A stretch of DNA of 64,000 nt from Arenimonas oryziterrae DSM 21050 = YC6267. GTDB taxonomy: Bacteria; Pseudomonadota; Gammaproteobacteria; Xanthomonadales; Xanthomonadaceae. The stretch covers positions 904,549 through 968,548 of the forward strand of contig NZ_ATVD01000001.1 in NCBI RefSeq assembly GCF_000420545.1, given 5' to 3'. Below the pieces are notes generated by a model, which made no database searches, was not told the origin of the DNA, and saw only the letters and a program-made list of their open reading frames with translations. A program made the position numbers and the translations under genes. How positions within the stretch are numbered: the first letter of the stretch is position 1; each line of letters starts with the position of its first letter. Below are positions 15,703 to 22,829 of this stretch, piece after piece.

Positions 15703-15760
15703 CAAAAACTACTCTGACCCTGCTTTCGGTGTGCCATTTCGCAATACTACTCGGCGTCCG
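15703..15760. repeat. Two further partial family A copies
   Basis: An isolated right arm AAAAACTACTCTGACCC (15703-15720) is followed by a GTGTGCCATTTCGCAATACT core with a degenerate right arm CTCGGCGTCC. The second overlaps the 3' end of the ankyrin-type gene and contains its TAG stop (15747-15749). Confidence 0.8.
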
Positions 15761-17873
15761 TTTTTACCTTGCGCGCGCGTAGTCCATACCAGTCACGCTC
15801 GGAGGTTCTCTCTTTCCTAGCTACTGGATAGCGCGGGTCATGCATGAGGAACGGTTCCGAATAGATCGCGCCGGGATAGTTGTTGATCCACAGACGGTGA
15901 AGCCGTCCTTCGTAATTCTGAAGGTAGTCGTACGAGCCTAGCGGATACAGAACCTCGCGGCTCTCGCCCGGCTTGATCTCCAGACGCGTCGACGGCGACC
16001 AGCCGTGCTCGATGATCCGGTTGCTACTCCACTGGGTGCCCCTGCGCATCCGGGTCTCGAAATGGGATTCCATATCCAGACTGCCGAGCAGATAGTCGCC
16101 GCCTTCGGCCCACGCTGGTAGCGCGAAGGTCTTGTCCGAACCATTGCCAACTGCGAAACGCGCATAAACCGTTTCGCCATCGGGATACCATTCCACGAGG
16201 TAGCCGCGAAATTCCGAGCTGATCGGGTTATGCGTCTTCTCTGCAGCCGCAAGCAAGGCGTCCAACCGCGCCTGCAGCGTCGGGTCGGCGGCGACCTCGC
16301 GAGCGTAGTGCGGCGCCCACCTCAGGCGATACGGATTTGCCCCCTGTTCGAGCAGTATCTTGGCGACCTCCAGTGCCTGCTCACCCCGCTCGGCGAGCGA
16401 GTCTTTCACCGCCTGCAAAGGCAGTACGGGTGGGGGCAGGAAGGGCGCAGTGTCGGGCGACTCGACCTGGGTTCGCTGCCAGATCCGCGGCGTACCCAGG
16501 TTCACGTCGTAACCGGCCTCCAGCAGCCGGCGGACGTTGTCGACGCGGCCAGCGCGGATCTGTTCGATCAGTGCGCTGTCTCCGTCGCGTTCAAAGCGAT
16601 CATCCGCCAGGCCAAAGTCCGCGAGCAATTCCAGCGCACGTGTATTGATCGTTCGCTGACGCGCGAACTGGTCGTAGACATCCGTTCGCTCATAGCCGAC
16701 CACGCTGACGCGGCTGTCGATCAGCTGTGTCATTCGCCGCTTTGTTTCTTCCTTCGCATCCGCCGGCAACTCGGCGATTTCGCAGACCTCGATGCCCTCC
16801 GTGAGCGTCCGATTGTGCCGCAGGAACAACGTTTGCTTGTCCTGCGGGAGGAAGTCGAGATTGCAGTTTCCCCGTTCGAAGACCCAGTAAGACGCCATGT
16901 CCTCGGTTTCATTGGACATGAACCGGTGGCCCATGCGTTTGGCCATGGTCATCACCAACGCATCCGCGAGCTCATAGTCGCCCGCCTCACGCGCGGCGCT
17001 GAAGCGGGCGCCGAGTTCTCTCAGGCTCTCGCCTGGCGATGCGTCTGACGAAGGCAACGGGAGATTTTTGGTGGGCATGTGCGCTTGCTCGAACTTCGTT
17101 ATCCAGTCCCATCGGCTTTTCTCCGAGGACGCGGGCAGCACGTAAAAATCGCCATCCAGCGATCCCGTCGGCCCTTCATAGTTGTGCGACTCGGACGAAT
17201 AGCGAAAGACGGCTTTCGGAATCAGAACGCTGTTCACCAGCGGCCCGATCTGGATTTCCGGCGTGCCGTCGCCATCCAGATCGCGCGCGCGCCAGCTCCA
17301 TTCCACCGGGGCAGGCGCGCCCTCTTGCTTCCGGGGCGCACCGACCAGAATTGCCAGGATTGGCCGCTGGTCGGTGGTCGCGGGCACGACATAAATGCCA
17401 TCGACGTCCCAATCGGAACGTGTGCTGTAGCCGATCTTCTGCACCACCGCGAGTGCGCCGCTGGACTGGTATGGGATGACCGCATCGCTCGCATCCAGCG
17501 AATTGGATCGTTCGAACACCGGCACCCTGCGTCCCGCCGCATCGAACAGCAGAAAGTGACCGCCGGGTTGTTTATCTTCCCGCTCTTCCTCCGACCAGCG
17601 GGAGCCGAGGAAGACACCCATCACGCCGTTGGGCTGCGCGGTGTTATCGAACGTGCCCGTGACGCGGCAGCCGATGTTGGGAACGGTTTCTCGATATGCC
17701 GGCTCGCCAACGACGTCGCCGCGCAGGATCAGGGCACACAGGGCTTCGTCGCGACGGGCGGGGTCCCGAAGCGCGGACACCCAATAGGATCCGTCGTGCG
17801 GCGGCGGAAGATCGGCGTAAGCGGACGTGGCCGCCAAGACCAGAAGCAATGCGGGATGGATCAGCTTTCTCAT
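15747..17873 (-). CDS. Large secreted protein with ankyrin-like repeats
   Basis: 708 residues from ATG 17873 (MRKLIHPALLLVLAATSAYA signal peptide); a longer frame adds low-complexity Arg text and is not used. An N-terminal beta-rich domain includes DLDGDGTPEIQIGPL, an FG-GAP-like calcium motif. A middle helical part follows, then ankyrin-type repeats near residues 470-570 (ALIEQIRAGRVDNVRRLLEA, ALEVAKILLEQGANPY), and a C-terminal beta domain. The stop codon lies in a family A repeat. Exported, function unknown; ankyrin proteins in this setting often bind partner proteins. Confidence 0.78.
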   Translation of the reverse strand: MRKLIHPALLLVLAATSAYADLPPPHDGSYWVSALRDPARRDEALCALILRGDVVGEPAYRETVPNIGCRVTGTFDNTAQPNGVMGVFLGSRWSEEEREDKQPGGHFLLFDAAGRRVPVFERSNSLDASDAVIPYQSSGALAVVQKIGYSTRSDWDVDGIYVVPATTDQRPILAILVGAPRKQEGAPAPVEWSWRARDLDGDGTPEIQIGPLVNSVLIPKAVFRYSSESHNYEGPTGSLDGDFYVLPASSEKSRWDWITKFEQAHMPTKNLPLPSSDASPGESLRELGARFSAAREAGDYELADALVMTMAKRMGHRFMSNETEDMASYWVFERGNCNLDFLPQDKQTLFLRHNRTLTEGIEVCEIAELPADAKEETKRRMTQLIDSRVSVVGYERTDVYDQFARQRTINTRALELLADFGLADDRFERDGDSALIEQIRAGRVDNVRRLLEAGYDVNLGTPRIWQRTQVESPDTAPFLPPPVLPLQAVKDSLAERGEQALEVAKILLEQGANPYRLRWAPHYAREVAADPTLQARLDALLAAAEKTHNPISSEFRGYLVEWYPDGETVYARFAVGNGSDKTFALPAWAEGGDYLLGSLDMESHFETRMRRGTQWSSNRIIEHGWSPSTRLEIKPGESREVLYPLGSYDYLQNYEGRLHRLWINNYPGAIYSEPFLMHDPRYPVARKERTSERDWYGLRARKVKTDAE

Positions 17874-17931
17874 GGCAAGGCATGGCTCCGAAGACCGTCC
17901 ACGACGAGCATCCCGACTACCTTCGACGGCG

Positions 17932-18801
17932 TCAATGCGTTTCGGATGTCTCGGCCGGGGCGGCATCCTCACCACCCTTTCCGCCCTGCATCTGCCGGGC
18001 AATCGCCGCATTCATTTCCTGGAACTGGCGCATCAGATCGTCGCAGGCGGCCTTGCTGGCTTCGCACAGCGCGGACATGCCCAGCGACACAGCGCCGTTG
18101 CTCTCGACGGTGTAGCGCTTCACTGCCGCGGGATAGGCCGCATGACCTGGTGGCGTGAACGACCAGATCGCGTTCTCCGACGGCACAACGACGACGAACC
18201 AGCCACCCTCCATCGGCCGCAACGTGACATCCGTGCGCGCCGACAACGCCGCCCGCGCTTCGCGGACCGAGGTGTAGCCAATTGAATTGCCGCGGCTCTC
18301 CGGTAGCGGAGCCGGCGCAGGCTCCGGGGGCCCGGACGCCGGCTGCAGGTCGGCGGTCTGCTCATGACGCATCAGCTGGAACGACGTCTCTCCCGGCGCG
18401 CGATACCAGACCAGGTATTCCTTCGCATCGACGACCGTCACATGCTGCGCGACAAAGTCGACCGCGACATACAACCCCGGCGCCTGCGCATTCGGCGGAT
18501 CGAGATACCAGGTAACGCCCGTGCGCGTGCGCGCCTTCACCGGTCCGCGTCCAGCCGCGCCGTCCCGGTTCATCGCCTCGAACTGCGCGAAGCTCATCAT
18601 CGCTTTCAGGCCGGGCGTCTGCATCGCGTACGCGGCGCGATAGTTTCCGGTATCCAGAGCGTGATAGTAGTCGCCGGTGAGGCGATCGATCTCCGCGAAG
18701 TCGGCAGGCGTGGGGGAATAGTCGGCGGCGCGCGCGGGCACGGGCGCGAAAGACAGGAGGAGTTGCAGGGCGAGAAGAAGGGCGAGGCGCATGGGGATCA
18801 C
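17932..18801 (-). CDS. Secreted DUF4019-like protein
   Basis: 289 residues with a signal peptide (MRLALLLALQLLLSFAPVPARAA; ATG 18801 or 18792). Residues 30-150 look like DUF4019: DRLTGDYYHALDTGNYRAAY helices, then VKARTRTGVTWYLDP, AVDFVAQHVTVV and LVWYRAPG strands. After a Pro-rich linker the second half (SIGYTSVREARAALSARTDV, GGWFVVVVPSEN) is a separate domain of unknown family. It lies 58 bp upstream of the ankyrin-type gene and is probably co-transcribed with it. Confidence 0.75.
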   Translation of the reverse strand: MIPMRLALLLALQLLLSFAPVPARAADYSPTPADFAEIDRLTGDYYHALDTGNYRAAYAMQTPGLKAMMSFAQFEAMNRDGAAGRGPVKARTRTGVTWYLDPPNAQAPGLYVAVDFVAQHVTVVDAKEYLVWYRAPGETSFQLMRHEQTADLQPASGPPEPAPAPLPESRGNSIGYTSVREARAALSARTDVTLRPMEGGWFVVVVPSENAIWSFTPPGHAAYPAAVKRYTVESNGAVSLGMSALCEASKAACDDLMRQFQEMNAAIARQMQGGKGGEDAAPAETSETH

Positions 18802-18930
18802 TTCGGCAGGACTAGCCCTAGGTTACAGCGCTCAAGTCGGTAAAGACCCGCCTCGCGAAGTGTTTCTACTGTTTCTGCGGAGCAATCCACAGTCGCGATG
18901 TGGAAATCGCCCTGCGACCGCTACCTCGCC

Positions 18931-20007
18931 TCAATTCCAACTCAACAGATGGCAGGTGTACTTTTCACCATTGCTGCCATCGTCGAATCCGCCGCCGTTG
19001 CGACCTTTGCAGGCGCCCCAGCGCAGGTCCTGACCACCTTCCTGGATCGACCACGAGTTTCCCGCCCCAATGGTCCACGTGCCCCCGTTCTTGCATTGAC
19101 CGTCCGGACTGACAACACACCAGAACGCCTCGATCGGCACGCCGCAATGGTTGGCCAGTTGCCAGCCGCCGCGGGTGCTGATGGCCGCCATCTGTCCATT
19201 GCCGGTAATGACGGTGCAGGACTTGGCGTCGGCGGCCGGGTTATGAACCTTACGCGTGCGACTGGAATCGCGTGATGCCGTCGCATTGCCCGATGATGCC
19301 AGCGGCAACACCCCACCTCCGGCGCCGTCCGGATTGCCGCCATACCCGATCATGCGGTTGGCGCTGGCGATATACGCCGCGGCCTCGGGGTGGCCCGCGC
19401 ATCGCCCCTCAAACAAGGCCTTCTGGAACTGCCCCAACTTCGCGGCCACGTCATCGCTGCTACCAGACCACTGCTGCGAGCTGATTTGTACCTTCTGAAT
19501 CTCTTCCGAGCACGCGGCGGCATTCGTTTGACCCGATTCTTCCGTCGGCCGACTCGGACTGACTGGAGCAACGGGCGACGACGTTCGCTGGCTGGCGTTT
19601 TCGGTCCTTGCTCTCGATTCCACGCGTGCCAGTGCGTTCGAAAAGATCATCCAGTGGGCGCGAGCACCGTCCGGATTCCCAATGCCATTCTGCACCTGGA
19701 AGCCTCGTGTCGCGGCAACACAGGCCCGAATCAAGCCGGCAGAACGCGCCACGTTCCCCTCGGTGATGGCCTGCAGTGCGGCTCCGCGATGTTGGGCAAG
19801 CATCTCCACGTCGCTTCGGGTGGGCAAGATGCCGATGACATTGTCGGTCAACCCGTCCTTCGGACCGGCCTCATAGGCCGCGAACTCGGCGGCGCATACC
19901 TGTCTGATTTCCTGGCGACTGCGATCGGTCTCTGACTGGGAATGCACGATCGGCGCGAACAAAAAGCCCAGACAAGCCAGTGAGTAAGCGATGGTGGTTG
20001 CTTTCAT
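18931..20007 (-). CDS. Secreted Cys-rich protein, hypothetical
   Basis: 358 residues from ATG 20007, preceded by AAGGAAGG. Signal peptide MKATTIAYSLACLGFLFAPIVHS. An N-terminal helical half (CAAEFAAYEAGPKDG) with Cys is followed by a Ser/Pro/Thr linker, a second helical unit (CSEEIQKVQISSQQW) and a C-terminal beta domain with paired Cys (CTVITG, NHCGVPIEAFWCVV, WGACKGRNGG, YTCHLLSWN). GC content is lower than the core genes. I do not recognise the family. Confidence 0.75.
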   Translation of the reverse strand: MKATTIAYSLACLGFLFAPIVHSQSETDRSRQEIRQVCAAEFAAYEAGPKDGLTDNVIGILPTRSDVEMLAQHRGAALQAITEGNVARSAGLIRACVAATRGFQVQNGIGNPDGARAHWMIFSNALARVESRARTENASQRTSSPVAPVSPSRPTEESGQTNAAACSEEIQKVQISSQQWSGSSDDVAAKLGQFQKALFEGRCAGHPEAAAYIASANRMIGYGGNPDGAGGGVLPLASSGNATASRDSSRTRKVHNPAADAKSCTVITGNGQMAAISTRGGWQLANHCGVPIEAFWCVVSPDGQCKNGGTWTIGAGNSWSIQEGGQDLRWGACKGRNGGGFDDGSNGEKYTCHLLSWN

Positions 20008-20509
20008 AAACCTTCCTTTTTGAATCTTCATGAGAGGTTTACTGGCGATGCCATTTAAAGCGGAACAAATGAGCAATTCGCCAGGAAGAAAAGACACGGC
20101 AATTCCGCAGCGCGAATCTGGTCGCTGGAACAGGGGTCTAGGACAGGACTCAGTGTGCCATTTCGAAATACTACTCTGCCCGCTTTTTCGGCGGCGGAGC
20201 AGTCAACGGCCCCCATTTGCAAACGCGATTGAAGTGAGGTTCAATTCGCACAACGTCGGAAAATCCGGCGCAGTTGGGGCGACTGGGCTGAGCCCGTTGC
20301 CACCCGGACCTCTTTAGAGCAACCGGGAGATGTCGGGCGGTTTGCCGACATCGTGCCAGGCGGGATAGAACCCCTGGTGTCTGCGGCATAGGCCGCCTGA
20401 CGTTGGGCTTAGCCGGCGTCGTTGGGCCAGTACGGCAGAAGCCGACTGGTACCCGTCATGCACCCTAAGGGGCATCGGGATCCATTTTTCTTTCTCATGG
20501 ATCTTCGAT
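20008..20509. other. Intergenic gap with a chain of hairpins
   Basis: 502 bases without a supported gene. It holds a family A repeat (20146-20181) and, at 20285-20396, five consecutive inverted repeats: GGGCT/AGCCC, CCCGG/CCGGG, GATGTCGG/CCGACATC, CCAGG/CCTGG and GCGGC/GCCGC. GTTGGGC occurs twice after them (20402 and 20421). This could be a structured RNA or a remnant of a mobile unit. The start of the HNH gene follows. Confidence 0.6.
20146..20181. repeat. Family A repeat, nearly full
   Basis: GGACTCAGTGTGCCATTTCG followed by AAATACTACTCTGCCC. The core is perfect and each arm has one or two changes. Confidence 0.88.
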
Positions 20510-20839
20510 ATGTCAAACAAGAGACTAGTGAATCGACGCTTTGCCGCGTTCCAAGGACAGCACGGCCGTTGCTATTACTGCGATCACCCGATGTGGCTAC
20601 AGGACCTGCCCGCATTTGCCAAGCAGCTGGCAATTCCGTTAAACAAGGCACGGTTGCGTCAATGCACGGCCGAACACTTACTCGCCCGATGCGATGGCGG
20701 TGGCGACCTCTCAGAGAACATTGTCGCCGCTTGCGCTTTCTGCAATAAGCAAAGGCACAGGCGCCGACAAGCCCCTGATCCGTCTGCCTTCAAAGAACTA
20801 GTCCAACGACGGATCGCAGCGGGGCGATGGCTGCACTGA
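20510..20839 (+). CDS. HNH endonuclease
   Basis: 109 residues starting MSNKRLVNRRFAAFQ. The HNH core is complete: a zinc pair CYYC at the N-side, CTAEHLLARCDGG with the catalytic His, SENIVAACAFCN with the conserved Asn and the second zinc pair CAFC, then KQRH. A basic C-terminus probably contacts DNA. Stand-alone HNH proteins of this size occur in mobile and defence contexts. No methylase, terminase or helicase partner is adjacent, so the role is open. Confidence 0.9.
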   Translation: MSNKRLVNRRFAAFQGQHGRCYYCDHPMWLQDLPAFAKQLAIPLNKARLRQCTAEHLLARCDGGGDLSENIVAACAFCNKQRHRRRQAPDPSAFKELVQRRIAAGRWLH

Positions 20840-20856
20840 CGAGAATATGGCGACAA

Positions 20857-20935
20857 CAGTGGTCAGAGTGCGGCTATCAAATACCACTCTGACCACTGAT
20901 TTCGCAACTATGAAATATCTCTCTGACCCCTGTTG
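20857..20935. repeat. Family A repeats, variant full copy and a half copy
   Basis: The first (20857-20898) has extended perfect arms CAGTGGTCAGAGTG and CACTCTGACCACTG around a diverged core; both arms changed together, so pairing is kept. The second (20906-20935) is a right half, TATGAAATATCTCTCTGACC then CC. Both follow the HNH gene. Confidence 0.85.
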
Positions 20936-20957
20936 CGGCTCGTGAAATTGGAGAGCC

Positions 20958-21000
20958 GCCCCTCACCCCTACCCTCTCCCCGCAGCGCGGGGAGAGGGGG
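20958..21000. repeat. Family B GC-rich REP-like hairpin
   Basis: CCCTCACCCCTACCCTCTCC leads into a perfect 12-bp stem CCCTCTCCCCGC / GCGGGGAGAGGG with a 3-nt loop. Sequence and layout match the REP-like hairpins common in gammaproteobacterial gaps. Confidence 0.85.
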
Positions 21001-21055
21001 TCGGCTGGCGAGGCGATTGTTTGATTCGGGAGGCGCTGCGCTGAATTTGTTCTAC

Positions 21056-21086
21056 AAAGAAAAGGCGGCCAATAGGCCGCCTTTCT
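21056..21086 (-). terminator. Rho-independent terminator of the nrdJ locus
   Basis: AAAGGCGGCC pairs with GGCCGCCTTT across an AATA loop (21061-21084). On the minus strand it is followed by TTTTCTTTG. It lies about 20 bp after the nrdJb stop codon. Confidence 0.88.
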
Positions 21087-21105
21087 GGTCACAAGTACGG
21101 GGCAA

Positions 21106-21897
21106 TCACCCGCACTTCGAATACCCACAATTCAAACAAGTCTGACACCCATCCATCAACACGAGCGCCTTGGTATTGCACTTGTGGCACAGGGTGGCGG
21201 TCGCGGGAAAAGAGGCGCCCTCGCCGGCTTCGGATACCGCCTCGTCAGCGCGTGACGCGCTGTCGGCACCGGCACCGGCGAGGTCGCCGCTCAACTCGTT
21301 GTCAGGCTTTTTTTTTGACTTGTTCTCGTACGCGGCGCGCTTTTCGGCGAGCATCGCGCGGGTGGCGTCGCTCATCTCGGGGTCGACGATCATGCCGATC
21401 GACTTGAGATGTTCCTCAACCACCGAGCCGATCTCGGCAACGATCGACGGCATGTACACGCCGCCCGACTTGAAGTAACCACCGCGCGGATCGAACACGG
21501 CCTTCATCTCGTCGACCAGGAAGGTGACGTCGCCGCCCTTGCGGAACACGGCGGACATGATGCGGGTCAGGGCCACGATCCACTGGAAGTGGTCCATGTT
21601 CTTGGAGTTGATGAACACCTCGAACGGACGGCGCAGCTCGTGCTCGGTACCGTGGTTGAGCACGATGTCGTTGATGGTGACGTACATCGCGTGCTCGACC
21701 AGCGGCGACTTGATCTTGTACGTGGAGCCGATCAGCACCTCGGGGCGCTCGACCTTCTCGTGCATCTGGATGATGTCGGCGCTCGGCAACGCGATGGGCG
21801 TGGGCGCGACAACGATGGGTCCAGCGGTCTCGCGGGCCTTGTCTTCCGGCTTCTGAACGCTGTAACCCTTGATTTTCTTGGTGATCTTGATGGCCAT
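21106..21897 (-). CDS. nrdJb: NrdJb, small subunit/C-terminal part of class II ribonucleotide reductase
   Basis: 263 residues from ATG 21897 (AGGAG upstream), start chosen at MAIKITKKIKGYSV. It carries a TSCPD-type domain (LRRPFEVFINSKNMDHFQWI, LTRIMSAVFRKGGD) and a C-terminal zinc-ribbon/redox tail with Cys pairs CHKC, CQTCLNC and the terminal KCG. In Pseudomonas-type split class II enzymes NrdJb supplies the C-terminal cysteines that re-reduce the active site of NrdJa. The matching NrdJa is encoded upstream on the same strand, with a histone-like gene between. Confidence 0.92.
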   Translation of the reverse strand: MAIKITKKIKGYSVQKPEDKARETAGPIVVAPTPIALPSADIIQMHEKVERPEVLIGSTYKIKSPLVEHAMYVTINDIVLNHGTEHELRRPFEVFINSKNMDHFQWIVALTRIMSAVFRKGGDVTFLVDEMKAVFDPRGGYFKSGGVYMPSIVAEIGSVVEEHLKSIGMIVDPEMSDATRAMLAEKRAAYENKSKKKPDNELSGDLAGAGADSASRADEAVSEAGEGASFPATATLCHKCNTKALVLMDGCQTCLNCGYSKCG

Positions 21898-22052
21898 CGG
21901 CCGTGCTCCTGGGCTTTGCTTTATTAGTTGCCGACGACCTTCCGGGACGTCGTGCTGTTGCGGGTGACTCACCGGATCCGGACGCTCGGCCGGGGTGGGC
22001 GCGAGGAAGGGGCGGATTCGGCGATGGACGCTTTGCCTGGCTAACTCTTTTG

Positions 22053-22090
22053 GCCCTCGCCCTCCCCGCGAACGGGGAGGGCTCGGGTTT
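22053..22090. repeat. Family B GC-rich REP-like hairpin
   Basis: GGCCCTCGCCCTCCCCGCGA with a stem CCCTCCCCG / CGGGGAGGG and CGAA loop. Confidence 0.75.
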
Positions 22091-22186
22091 TTTCGTCGGG
22101 GCAGCTTGTTTTTAGTCCGGCCCCTCTCTGCTGCCGTGGAGGGGTTCGGTGGTGCAACTTTTTTGGGCTGAGGCGAATGGAGCTGC

Positions 22187-22220
22187 CCTCACCCTGCCCT
22201 CTCCCGGAGGGAGAGGGGTA
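22187..22220. repeat. Family B GC-rich REP-like hairpin
   Basis: CCTCACCCTGCCCTCTCCC with stem CCCTCTCCC / GGGAGAGGG around a GGA loop, just after the histone-like gene. Confidence 0.8.
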
Positions 22221-22225
22221 TTGCG

Positions 22226-22687
22226 TTATTTACGGCGACTGGTCTTCTTTGCGGCCTTTTTCGCCGGGCGGCGTGCGACTTTCTTCGCGGCCTTTTTCGG
22301 TGCGGCTTTGCGGGCGGCCTTCTTCGGAGCTGCCTTGCGGGCGGCTTTCTTCGGTGCGGCTTTCTTGGCGGCTTTCTTTGGTGCGGCCTTCTTCTTCGCG
22401 GCCGGCTTCTTGGCGGCGGCAACGCGGGCCTTCACGGCTTTCACGGCGGCGCTGCCTTTCTTCTTGGCACCGGCGACGGCTTTCTTGACGGCCTTGCCGG
22501 CGCGCGACTTCTCGGCTTCCGATACTTTCTTGGCGACTGCCTTGCGGGCGGCGGCGGTGCGCTTCTTGACGGCCTTGACGACCGGGCTGGCCTTCTTGGC
22601 GATCGCGTTGCCGATCTCGGTGGCTTTTTCGCTGACGCTGTCCATGGCGTTGGACAGGGTCTTGCTTACCCCATTGCCGTTGCTCAT
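22226..22687 (-). CDS. Histone H1-like DNA-binding protein
   Basis: 153 residues. The N-terminal 40 residues are amphipathic helical (SNAMDSVSEKATEIGNAIAK). From about residue 40 on, the protein is Lys/Ala/Pro-rich with repeated AAPKKAAKKA and KKAARK units, the eukaryotic H1-tail-like composition of bacterial AlgP, Hc1 or PhaF-type nucleoid proteins. Such tails bind DNA or polyphosphate without sequence specificity. GAGGAG lies 7 bp before the ATG. It sits between nrdJa and nrdJb on their strand. The repeat number of such tails varies between strains by slippage. Confidence 0.9.
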   Translation of the reverse strand: MSNGNGVSKTLSNAMDSVSEKATEIGNAIAKKASPVVKAVKKRTAAARKAVAKKVSEAEKSRAGKAVKKAVAGAKKKGSAAVKAVKARVAAAKKPAAKKKAAPKKAAKKAAPKKAARKAAPKKAARKAAPKKAAKKVARRPAKKAAKKTSRRK

Positions 22688-22753
22688 TTGGTCACTCCTC
22701 GTTTAGTGATATTGCGTCGCGGTTATCGCACAAAAATTTGGGTGTCGCACTTG

Positions 22754-22790
22754 CCCCTCACCCCGGCCCTCTCCCCGGTGGGGAGAGGGA
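22754..22790. repeat. Family B GC-rich REP-like hairpin
   Basis: CCCCTCACCCCGGCCCTCTC with stem CCCTCTCCCC / GGGGAGAGGG in the gap between nrdJa and the histone-like gene. Confidence 0.85.
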
Positions 22791-22829
22791 GTCATCGGGT
22801 GCGACGAGTGGGGGCGAAGGCGACGTGCA

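Larger units (their letters stand above)
21898..22225. other. Gap with two REP-like hairpins between nrdJb and the histone-like gene
   Basis: 328 bases. Only family B hairpins are seen (22053-22090 and 22187-22220); no protein-coding frame has normal composition. It may hold a processing site or promoter for nrdJb. Confidence 0.6.

Noticed and set aside
16330..17060. Plus-strand frames opposite the ankyrin-type gene
   Set aside because: Composition is shadow-like and the minus strand shows a signal peptide and ankyrin repeats.
20285..20427. Integron attC site
   Set aside because: GTTGGGC fits the GTTRRRY core, but no RYYYAAC partner lies at a suitable distance on either strand and there is no integrase.
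5369..20935. CRISPR array
   Set aside because: Copies of the repeat are irregularly spaced by hundreds to thousands of bases, are palindromic and lack uniform spacers.
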